A DNA stretch of 64,000 nucleotides, taken from NCBI RefSeq assembly GCF_000172635.2, contig NC_018632.1:1364001-1428000 (forward strand), in the 5' to 3' direction. How positions within the stretch are numbered: position 1 is the first letter of the stretch; every line of letters starts with the position of its first letter. The notes below the pieces were generated by a model that saw nothing but the letters and a program-made list of their open reading frames with translations, was not told the origin of the DNA and searched no databases. Shown here piece after piece: positions 9,966 to 18,238 of the stretch. Both the position numbers and the translations under genes were made by a program. The DNA comes from Alteromonas macleodii ATCC 27126 (GTDB lineage Bacteria > Pseudomonadota > Gammaproteobacteria > Enterobacterales > Alteromonadaceae).

Positions 9966-10317
9966 AACAACTGATGAACAGCCTTGTAGAAACCGTTCAT
10001 CTTATCGCTGTTCTATGAAAGCTCAATGCTTTCGCTAAAGTGGCACGTACCTAATCAGTACGTGCCGCTTTATATTTATTTGGCGTTATTGGGATATTCA
10101 AAAGCTTTGCCAACTAACTTTTAAACAATAGCATGCTTTATAACCAACAAATCACCGCGCATCTGTGCAAATTCGTGAATTCATAATACACTGACGGGCT
10201 ACATCGTGCGCATGTGCTCGCTTTCTTTTCAGGTATGCAACTTTTACCCTATCAAAGCAGGTACAGTTTTGTGCTGTGTGAGCGTTCACGCGGCAGAGTT
10301 ATTGATACAGGAACACT
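9966..10317. other. Intergenic region before the DUF3584 operon
   Basis: This 352-base gap contains the lipoprotein terminator at 10037-10080 and no credible reading frame. The remaining 240 bases presumably hold the promoter of the condensin-like operon. GGAAC before the ATG at 10318 is a usable ribosome binding site, but no clear sigma70 hexamer pair stands out. Confidence 0.5.
10037..10080 (+). terminator. Terminator after the propeller lipoprotein gene
   Basis: The arms AAAGTGGCACGTAC (10037-10050) and GTACGTGCCGCTTT (10058-10071) pair through 14 positions with one G-U pair around a seven-base loop. The 3' flank is an A/T-rich TATATTTATTT. Confidence 0.75.
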
Positions 10318-13300
10318 ATGGCAGGCTTAAAACGTATTATTCTTATCGACACGCATTTACCAGGCGTGGTCGAGCTAAAGCTTGATGGACACACCAATAT
10401 TTGTGGTACCAATGCGTCGGGTAAAACCACGCTTCAACGACTTATTCCCGTTTTTTACGGCGAGTACCCAAGTCGCGTGGTACCGGCAACCCGTGACAGC
10501 TTTGAACGCTGGTATTTGCCTCGTTTATCTAGCTTTATTATTTATGAATACACGCGTGCTGAAGGTGACCTGTGCCAAGCAGTGTTAAGCTCAAACGGAA
10601 CCGGCGTCAATTATCGTTTAATCGGCAAGCCATTTGAAATCAGTGATTATTTGATAGAGCAAAAGAACGGCAAACACGCTAGTGTAAGCAGCGCCGAGCT
10701 TGCACGCGCCATGAAGCGTAACAACATATTGGTTACGAGCTTACTTAATACGAAAGACTTCCGTGCAATCATTCAAAACGACCACGGGGTGCTTAACCAG
10801 AGTAACAATGCCCGTGAGCTATTAGGCTACGCCAAAATCTTTAGCCTTTGCGAACCGTCGAAACACATGCGCCACATTGAGAAGTTGGCTAAAGCGGTTC
10901 ACTCTAAAGAAGGCAAGATGGAAACTATCAAGGCCATGATTGCCGCCATTTTAGAAGAGGATGGTGTTACGCCACCTACTTCAGGCCTAAGCCGCCACCG
11001 CGTCGATGACTGGATTAAAGAATGTCACTTAATTAAACAGTTCGACAAAATTCGCCCTGAATTTTCTAAACTCGAACAAGCTGACATGGCGCTAACCACA
11101 ACAGAGCAAGTGCTTGCTAACCTTAAGCATAGCTTCGAGCTTGATAAGACCTACTTGGCTGCGCGCGTTGAAACAACAAAGAATGAACTGGATGAGAATA
11201 GCTTCCAGCGCAAACAAACGGACAGCGAGTGGGGTGATACCCGCGATCACCTAAATCAGGTTATTTCATCTGCTCGTGCCGATGTTGAGAGGTTCACCAG
11301 TGAACTTGATACGGTAGAGCGTGAATTCGATAAATGGCAAGACCAAAATATTGAGCAGCTTAAAGAAGACGTGGCAAATCTAGCGCAGTGGCAAAATGAA
11401 AAGGCCATGGCCGACAGTCGCTATGTACTGCTTACTGAAAAACACCAAGATATTGAGTCGGCCTACAACAAGCGCTTGGCTGAGCTAGGTGAAAAGCTGT
11501 CAATTACTCTAGAAGAAATGTCAGCCGCACGCCAAGAAGCCGCAGAGAATAAAGCTGAGCAGCAGCAGAGCGAGCGTGAAGCATTAAGTCGCATTCAGAG
11601 CGACTACAATAGTCAGCTAAGCGCGCTTCAGAACGATTACCAAAATAGTTTGAATGAGCTAAAAGTTGCTGAAGCTGAACTAAAAGCTTCACTAAGTAAC
11701 GCAGGCTACAACGAGTTTGAACAATCTCAGCTAGATATTCTTGATGCGGCCATCAAAGAAGCATCTATCAATGAAGATGCAGCGCGCGGTGAGCTGCGAC
11801 AAGCGCAGCAGGCGCACAGTAAATCAGTTGAGTTTCGCAAAGAATGTTCAAATGCGTTAGATAAAGCACGTAACGCCTTTCAACAAGAAGAAAAAGCGGT
11901 TAACAAAATTAATGCGCTTCTTTACCCTGGCGAAGGCTCGCTACTTGAGTTCTTGCGCGCCAATGTCGATGACTGGGAGTTATCCTTAGGTAAAGTTGTT
12001 CGCCCTGAGCTACTAGAGCGCACTGATTTAGCGCCTGCTATGGCAAAGGATGCACAAGGCGACAGCCATACCTTTATGGGCGTTAAGTTAGCACTTACTG
12101 AACTTGATACCCCAGACTATGCCTTTACCGAGCAAGCGCTTAAGCAGCAACTGCAAGAAGCTGAAATTCGTCAAGCCGCTGCCCTTGCTGCGCAAAACGA
12201 ATGCGAACAGCGCTTGGCGAAAGCGAACGAAGATGTGCGCAACGCCGAGCTTGTGGTTACCCAAAAAGACAACGCCGTTAAAAGTGCCGAAGCCAGCCGT
12301 AAACGTGCACAGCAAGACCGCGATACGGTACTTAGCGAATATCAGCAGGCGCTTTCTGCACGTAAGCAAAAAGCCAAAACTAAGCTTGAAGCGAATCAGC
12401 AGTCGCAAAAGCAAGCGAAGGCGCAGTTTGAGCTTAGTCGTGACGAAATCAAAGATCAGCAGCGCGAAGCGGAAACCGAACACAAATTCCATTGGCAGCA
12501 GCTTATTGCTGACAGTGAAGCACGTATATCTCAGCTTGATAGCGACATGCGTAAGGCGAAAGACAATGCTGCCCAAGACCGCAAAGATATGCAGGATTGG
12601 CTAGAAAGCGAATTGAGCAATCGCGGTGTGGATGTTGATGAAATAGGTCAGCTTAAAAAGCAAATCAATAAGCTTAAAGAAGACATTACGCGCACTGAAA
12701 CCCACCGTCATAAAGTAGCCGACTACGAGCGTTGGTACACTAACGTGTTTACCAAGCAAAAAGTGGTATGGCAGGAAGGCTTGTCTAAGTCGCGTAAGTT
12801 ATTGGGCGAATCTGAGCGTAATTTAGCCAGCAAACAAGCAACCTATAAAGCTAACCGCGAACAGCTTCAAGAGCAGCACGGACAGCTTGAAACTACGCTT
12901 AAAACTGCCAGTGAGCACCTAGAACAGGTTAAAACCTTAAGTAAATCTCTTGCCAAGCTTACGCTTCAAGCAGGTGATGAAACGGCTGAAATTAAGCACG
13001 ACGATGTAAGTATTGGTCAGCGTATTTCAGAAGTGCAAAGCCAGCTTCAAGAGCGCGAAAACTTACTAAGCGATATTCGCGCCTATGTAGAAAGATTCGA
13101 CCAGCTTATTGCTGCGCAAGCGGGTACAGGGCTATCTGATACGTGGGAGCGCGCCCGTGAAGAGTGTGCAACGCTAAACGCCCACGGCGTGAAGAGCTTT
13201 GATCACCGCCGAATGGTGTCGCATTTAGCACAGCTTCTAAACGTGATTGTTCCGCAGAAGCTACAGGGCTTGCGTGAGCAAGGCCGTATCTTTGGTGCCG

Positions 13301-14039
13301 ATCTTTCGCAATACTACTTTGACTTGCCGATATCGACAAACGCATTGTGTCGCAAAGCCGCCGTATTACCCAAGAGGTCGACGGCGACCTTTCTCTTGAT
13401 GGTGTATCAGACTCGGCTGTTAAAATTCGCTCACGTATTAGTGAACTTGAATTCTGGCCCGAACTTGAGCAATTCAGAAAGCTCTATGAGCACTGGATGG
13501 AAGAGGGGGCTAACGAGTTACCAGAGGAAGAGTACGGTCAAAGTATGCGCCGGGTTCTTGATATTCTTGGCCGTGCAGCGCTTACGGGCGGCATTAGCAA
13601 GCTACTTGATATCGAGCTACACCTTCGTGAGGGTAAAAGTGACCTTGTTATTCGTACTGATCGCCAGCTTAACGAGTCATCAAGCCACGGTATGGCCTAC
13701 CTTATTCTGTGTAAATTCTTACTCGCTTTCACCCGTCTGCTGCGCGGCGATGCCGACGCCACAGTGCATTGGCCGATCGATGAACTAGGTACACTTCACC
13801 AAAACAACGTGAAGAAAATCTTTGAAGCGTGTCAAAACAATAACATTAGTGTAGTCGGCGCATTCCCTAACCCAGAGTCAGAAGTATTGACGTTGTTTGA
13901 AAACCGCTACTTGATAGATAAGGTAACCCGCCAACTGCAGGTGGTTCAGCCAAAAGCAAGCTCTATAGGGGCGCGCATTAAACAGAAAAAAGAAGCAGAA
14001 AAGAACGGTGAAGTAGCAGGTGAGGAGGCATCAGCATGA
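10318..14039 (+). pseudogene. SMC/MukB-like ATPase (DUF3584-type), interrupted by one frameshift
   Basis: The protein would be about 1240 residues. The N-terminal head has Walker A GTNASGKT (30-37) and the YLP motif (66-68), the GKT/YLP pair described for DUF3584. Long coiled coils (about 250-520 and 620-1000) flank a hinge-like globular part near 531-600. The C-terminal head has an ABC signature-like segment SSSHGMAYL and Walker B VHWPIDELGTL near 13766-13790. The frame from 10318 is coherent to about 13326. The true C-terminus then continues one base back, from GCC at 13326, to the TGA at 14037. Unaltered translation from 10318 would run on to 13788 as unrelated sequence without Walker B. 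This is either a one-base deletion or a sequencing error. The gene overlaps the next by ATGA, so it heads a coupled three-gene operon. Confidence 0.82.
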
Positions 14040-14671
14040 TGACAGAACAAGGCCGTGTACTAAGTGCACTTCTACAAGGCGCGTTTATTTGTCAGGTGAC
14101 CGATGAAGAGGCATGGCGTTTTCTTAAATCAAGAGACAACGCTGCGCAGTTAGAACCTCATTTAGCGTTATTAAATCGTACATTATCGACCACCGCTGAG
14201 GGTGACGTATTCTTTGCCAGCTTCCTCACCATTGGTGAGAACGAGCGCAAAGTGCTTACACAGCAGTTCCAAGATACAGCATCTAACCTAGTGCCACTGG
14301 TAGAGTGGTTGCTGCTGGTTCAGCAAGCCAATGAATCTGATATGCCCATTACCATGGGTAGCGCTATTCGACTAAACGAGCTGCAAACTACCATTGAAGA
14401 CACCCCCGCCTATGCTGAGCAGTTAGAGAAAATATCGCGCTATCGCATGTTTGGTTCTACCAGTGTGAATTTGGATGGTCAGCTAAAGCAGGTGTTTAAA
14501 CGCTTAATTGAAATGGGTTATCTGATTAAGCCAAACCCAGATAAACAGATTTATTTGGGCACTGGCAAAATTGAACACCTTTACGAAATGCTACGTTTCA
14601 TTGATGAAACCGAAGCGCTGAGTTTATCTGAGCAGGCGGAGGCCGCTATTTCGCAAGGTAGCTTGATATGA
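14036..14671 (+). CDS. MukE/MksE-like winged-helix subunit of the condensin-like operon
   Basis: This 211-residue protein overlaps the ATPase gene at ATGA, with GAGGAGG upstream as a strong ribosome binding site; ATG at 14036 or 14039 could initiate. It has no signal peptide. The body is helical, and the segment YRMFGSTSVNLDGQLKQVFK followed by LIEMGYLIKPNPDKQIYLG looks like a winged-helix with a C-terminal beta hairpin, as in MukE/MksE. Position (second of three coupled genes, between an SMC-like ATPase and a kleisin-like protein) and size support the subunit role. The assignment is mainly contextual because sequence similarity to MukE is not obvious by eye. Confidence 0.6.
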   Translation: MMTEQGRVLSALLQGAFICQVTDEEAWRFLKSRDNAAQLEPHLALLNRTLSTTAEGDVFFASFLTIGENERKVLTQQFQDTASNLVPLVEWLLLVQQANESDMPITMGSAIRLNELQTTIEDTPAYAEQLEKISRYRMFGSTSVNLDGQLKQVFKRLIEMGYLIKPNPDKQIYLGTGKIEHLYEMLRFIDETEALSLSEQAEAAISQGSLI

Positions 14672-15885
14672 GTCAGGTGTTAATTCAGGCAGGAACTAAA
14701 CTATTAAACGCATTGGGTCGTCACAGCGACCTTATCATGCAGGCGTACATTAATGGTTCAGTAAAAGAGCGCGATCACAGCCCTAAGGTATTAGACCAGC
14801 TTGTTCAACTAGGCGTATTGTGGCGCCCGGAAGCGCAAAGCGAACTGCGTTTGAAAAGCGCGGTGAGAACCCTTTTAGAGGGGAGCTTACAAGACGAACG
14901 CAACCGAACTATCAACGCCAATATTGGTGCGTCGCTGGCAAGCCTTAAAACCCTAACCGAGCACTATAAAGAAGCCCTTCACTACAACAAGTATAATGAA
15001 GCGGCAGCCCACATGGGGGATTTAACCGAGCATGTCTATCAACTTTCAGAATCATTGAGTAATAGCGTGCGTGTCATGTTTGGCCGCATTAACAATGAGT
15101 TTGGCTATGTGTCTTCGGTTGAAGCTAAAATTCGCGAAAATGAGTTAGCGCAAGGACAGGTAACAGACTTACTTGCTCAGCTTGAGTGTTTCCGCTTCGA
15201 TGAGCTAAGTGAACTGGCAGGTTCTAACCGCGAACTTCGTCACTTGCTGGTGGTGTCGCTACAGCAGCGCTTTGCCAAGGCCGCACAGGAGTTATCAGTA
15301 GTACAAGCACGCCTATTAGACTTGTTGGGTCGGTTTAGAGAGTTCCAAGGTCGCACACGCTTGCTTAAAGGCTTCTTGCTTCACATGGAGCAGCAGCCTG
15401 ATTTTGCGCCTGGCAACTACGCCAACCTGACTAACGTACCTGTGTTGTTTAATCAATCGGACACGATTATTGCTAACGCAGCACCAGACGTGAACAACGT
15501 TGAGCATGAAGCCGATTATCAAAATATTGTGGCGTCGTTAACCCACGTACACAAACGTCAAACTAAGCAGGAAGATACGAAGCCAGTCGATATTGATGTG
15601 ACTGAGCAATCAACTTTGTCGCTTGAAAAAGATCCATTGCAGCAAGCGGTAGAAGCGTATTTCTGTGAAGTCATCGATTCGGGCCAGCCTAAAACGGCGC
15701 TGGATTACTTCGAAGAACAGGCTTTAGACTTTGACCCTGAAGTGTGGATTTATCAGGTGATCGGGGGGTATCAAGCCCTAAACGATGAAGATAAGCAGTT
15801 TTTTGCATTAGAATCTCACGGTAATAACGATAAAGTCTATACGGGTAATTTCTACATAAACGATATCACCTTGGGCTTGCGTTAA
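14668..15885 (+). CDS. MukF/MksF kleisin-like subunit of the condensin-like operon
   Basis: The 405-residue protein overlaps the preceding gene by ATGA and ends the operon. It is strongly helical. An N-terminal winged-helix-like region (about 1-75, KVLDQLVQLGVLWRP) is followed by long helices (about 85-240, with LLDLLGRFREFQGRTRLLKG), a less ordered acidic linker (about 270-320), and a C-terminal domain ending IYQVIGGYQALNDEDKQFF. This layout of N-terminal wHTH, helical bundle, linker and C-terminal domain is that expected of MukF-type kleisins, which bridge SMC heads. It is cytosolic. The product may load or hold the ATPase on DNA. The call rests on architecture and operon position. Confidence 0.58.
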   Translation: MSQVLIQAGTKLLNALGRHSDLIMQAYINGSVKERDHSPKVLDQLVQLGVLWRPEAQSELRLKSAVRTLLEGSLQDERNRTINANIGASLASLKTLTEHYKEALHYNKYNEAAAHMGDLTEHVYQLSESLSNSVRVMFGRINNEFGYVSSVEAKIRENELAQGQVTDLLAQLECFRFDELSELAGSNRELRHLLVVSLQQRFAKAAQELSVVQARLLDLLGRFREFQGRTRLLKGFLLHMEQQPDFAPGNYANLTNVPVLFNQSDTIIANAAPDVNNVEHEADYQNIVASLTHVHKRQTKQEDTKPVDIDVTEQSTLSLEKDPLQQAVEAYFCEVIDSGQPKTALDYFEEQALDFDPEVWIYQVIGGYQALNDEDKQFFALESHGNNDKVYTGNFYINDITLGLR

Positions 15886-15921
15886 CGAAACTTCTTAATC
15901 TTACCCATTGCTTATCAAGGT

Positions 15922-15962
15922 AAGTCTGGCCCACGTTTATTAAGGGGGTGCCAGACTTTCTT
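15922..15962 (+). terminator. Terminator of the condensin-like operon
   Basis: The arms AAGTCTGGC (15922-15930) and GCCAGACTT (15950-15958) form a 9-bp stem, followed by TCTT. It sits 37 bases after the kleisin-like stop codon. Confidence 0.7.
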
Positions 15963-16347
15963 ACAACGTTAGTTGTTCAAATCTAAACATAAGCTACTGC
16001 CTTTTTTAACCCATGTTTACATCATCATCACACAAGATTTTGAGATGTATGACACTTGGAACCTGTCAAAAAACACCTATAATGCAATAGGTGTTTACAC
16101 TTATTTAACATTGTGAACTAAAAGCTTCATCGCTGCGTAATGTTACCGTCAATTCTGCGGTCTACATTGTTGGTCCAGTTAAGCCTTGGAACCAAAGTAA
16201 AGGTTTACAGGTCCTATTGCAGTTAATCAGCGGCTAAAGTGTTTTCGATGTTTAATAGCGCAATGTAGACACTGAAAATTATCGCTACTGCTAGGATGCA
16301 GAGCATGTTGTGGTACTGCCGCGTACAGTACGAAGAGGAAGAGTGTT
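15963..16347 (+). other. Structured non-coding leader or RNA between the SMC-like operon and the terB-like gene
   Basis: No protein frame is supported here. A sigma70-like promoter lies at 16056-16083, after which about 260 bases run to the terB-like gene. Within them, GTCTACATTG (16160-16169) and CAATGTAGAC (16261-16270) are perfect 10-base inverted repeats 91 bases apart. The enclosed part can form a smaller stem between TTGGTCC (about 16169-16176) and GGAACCAA. This could be a folded 5' leader of the downstream gene or an independent RNA; no internal terminator was found, which favours a leader. Confidence 0.4.
16056..16096 (+). promoter_or_regulatory. Promoter with palindromic operator over the -10
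   Basis: The -35 TTGGAA (16056-16061) is separated by 16 bases from a consensus -10 TATAAT (16078-16083). The -10 is buried in the perfect inverted repeat AAACACCTAT / ATAGGTGTTT (16071-16080 and 16087-16096, 6-base spacer). An inverted repeat over the -10 is the geometry of a repressor operator. The regulator is unknown. Confidence 0.55.
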
Positions 16348-16740
16348 ATGCAATTATCAGAACAACAAAGTTTTAACCAAGCCCTTATCAAGCTTTCAGT
16401 TTTACTTTATCAAGTCGATGGAATGGTCACGCTGTCTGAACAAGACTACCTGAATGCAATGGTCGAGTCTTTAGACTGGCAAAGTCCAATCTGCCGCGAA
16501 GCATTTCTTAACGATACTATCTACCAAACCCGAAAGGCCATTGACACCGGTGATGCCATTACGTTTTTACGCAGCTTAAAACATGACTTGTCGTTTGATG
16601 CTGAGAAAACACTAGAAGTGGCGATGGCGATCACAGGCGTTGATGGCGAGCGAAGCGAGGAAGAAACCGAACTTCTATCATTACTTACCCATAAATTACT
16701 CGCCAAAGCTTTAGTTTCGGGTAAAGATACACTGCAATAA
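16348..16740 (+). CDS. TerB-like small protein
   Basis: The 130-residue protein has two helical repeats carrying acidic motifs (VDGMVTLSEQDYLNAM near 24-39 and VDGERSEEETELLSLL near 97-112). Paired acidic helical motifs of this kind are characteristic of the TerB/DjlA-N fold, which binds metal in tellurite-resistance and envelope-associated proteins. AGAGGAAGAG upstream is a good ribosome binding site. It has no signal peptide. It is separated from the condensin-like operon by a terminator and a promoter, so it is probably a separate unit. The function of stand-alone TerB proteins is unknown. A second TerB-like gene lies at 42403. Confidence 0.65.
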   Translation: MQLSEQQSFNQALIKLSVLLYQVDGMVTLSEQDYLNAMVESLDWQSPICREAFLNDTIYQTRKAIDTGDAITFLRSLKHDLSFDAEKTLEVAMAITGVDGERSEEETELLSLLTHKLLAKALVSGKDTLQ

Positions 16741-16775
16741 TCGCTTTTTTATTGCCACAGACCTAAACGTTAACA

Positions 16776-18032
16776 ATGCCAAATTTTACCGTTAAAGCAG
16801 CACACGCATGTGCTGCTTCTCTCGCGCTGTTCTTATTGAGCGGCTGCCATTCGTCGCACAGTTCTCAGTTTAGCGCCAGTGCACAGGCCTTCCCGGTTGG
16901 TGTGCAGCCTTTCGATAATTACCTAAATGAAGTTGAACGTTACTTGCTTGAACATAGGGCATTTATTTCTGACGACAAAGCACAAGAAATGTCCATGAAT
17001 ATGCCATTTGAATGCGGCACACAATACCGCAATATTGGCGTCTTGTTAGTTCATGGATTAGGCGATTCACCTTACTTTTTTCGTGATGTCGCCAACGCCA
17101 TGTGCAGTGAGGGCATTCACGTTAGAACCATCTTGTTGCCGGGACACGGCTCGAAACCCGGAGACATGTTAAATGTTAGCTATCAGCAGTGGCAGACAGA
17201 AACTAATCATCACATACGACTATTTTCCGAAGAAGTAGACAACCTCTACATTGGTGGCTTTTCGACAGGCGCTAATTTAACCACAATAGCGAGTTTTTCG
17301 ATGGCTGAAGAGCTTGATATAAAAGGGCTAATGCATTTTTCACCAGCCTTTAAATCACGCTTCTTTGTGTCCCGGTTAGCGCCTTATATTGACTCATTAT
17401 TTCCCTGGCCTAATGTTGAAGAAGAAGATAACCCAAGCCGCTATAACTCCACTGCAATGCCAGGGTTCGCTGCCTATCAAGAAAGCGTAAATGTGCTTCA
17501 AGATTTATTCTCTAAATCGGAAAAAGAAAAGCGTGCGTTGAATTTACCTGTGCTTATGGTGGTGGCAGAAAAAGACAGTGTGGTTGACACAAAAAAAGTA
17601 GCTGAACAGTTTAGAGATAATTTTACTCATCCACACAAGTGTTTATTGTGGCAGGGTGAGGGTGAACCCGATGTACCTGAAAATACACTCGTCATGCAAA
17701 CCATGAAGGTTCCGGAGCAGCGGATTAGCGCAGCCTCCCATATGAGTACACTTTTTTCAGATAAGAACCCGCTATATGGTACTTCGAGTGACTTTCGCAT
17801 ATGTGATAACGGTCAAGGTAGTGACGCTGAAGCGCGCTGCAAAGCGGGCGAAGAAGTGTGGTATGGGCCGTGGGGATTTGAGCCCGATAACGTTGATGAA
17901 GAGTTAGCAACTAATAAGAAAGACAAGGTGTATGCAAGGCTAACCTACAACCCTTACTTTGATAGAATGGTCGATCAACTACTCGCCTTTACAGGTAAAG
18001 CCAAAGTCAAAGCGTTCTGTAAAACCTACTAG
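16776..18032 (+). CDS. Lipoprotein alpha/beta hydrolase (esterase/lipase-like)
   Basis: The 418-residue protein starts with a lipoprotein signal whose lipobox is LLSGC, near residue 24. An alpha/beta hydrolase core follows: VLLVHGLGDSPYFFRDVA (oxyanion loop), TILLPGHGSKPGDM, and the nucleophile elbow GGFSTGAN with catalytic serine. The acidic residue is likely in VVAEKDSVVD and the histidine in SAASHMSTLF. It resembles carboxylesterase/monoglyceride-lipase-like enzymes. A C-terminal region of about 80 residues beyond the core has two cysteines that could pair. It is probably anchored in the outer membrane facing the periplasm. The substrate is unknown. Confidence 0.78.
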   Translation: MPNFTVKAAHACAASLALFLLSGCHSSHSSQFSASAQAFPVGVQPFDNYLNEVERYLLEHRAFISDDKAQEMSMNMPFECGTQYRNIGVLLVHGLGDSPYFFRDVANAMCSEGIHVRTILLPGHGSKPGDMLNVSYQQWQTETNHHIRLFSEEVDNLYIGGFSTGANLTTIASFSMAEELDIKGLMHFSPAFKSRFFVSRLAPYIDSLFPWPNVEEEDNPSRYNSTAMPGFAAYQESVNVLQDLFSKSEKEKRALNLPVLMVVAEKDSVVDTKKVAEQFRDNFTHPHKCLLWQGEGEPDVPENTLVMQTMKVPEQRISAASHMSTLFSDKNPLYGTSSDFRICDNGQGSDAEARCKAGEEVWYGPWGFEPDNVDEELATNKKDKVYARLTYNPYFDRMVDQLLAFTGKAKVKAFCKTY

Positions 18033-18083
18033 GGCAGTAGGTTCTTAATCCATTTGAAAGCTCTAGCATCAGCCGTTTTTTAA

Positions 18084-18150
18084 TAAAAAAACGCCCAAGC
18101 CTCAACGCGGGTAGTAACACTTGTTGTTACAACACACGTAGCTTGGGCGT
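18084..18150 (-). terminator. Terminator of the RND efflux operon
   Basis: GCTTGGGCGT (18141-18150) pairs with ACGCCCAAGC (18091-18100), with an inner GTAACA/TGTTAC hairpin. On the minus strand the stem runs into TTTTTTTATT. It lies between the convergent hydrolase and RND genes and may also slow plus-strand transcription. Confidence 0.75.
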
Positions 18151-18238
18151 CTCTCTTAATTCTCAAAGCAAACCTAGCGCACAGTCGCCGTTTAGGTGCC
18201 GCTTAAATAGGCATAGCGCCTACTTAAGCGGGTAAATC

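Noticed and set aside
13347..14039. A separate 230-residue gene starting at GTG 13347
   Set aside because: Its sequence is the continuation of the SMC-like head (signature and Walker B), and the GTG is internal to the split gene.
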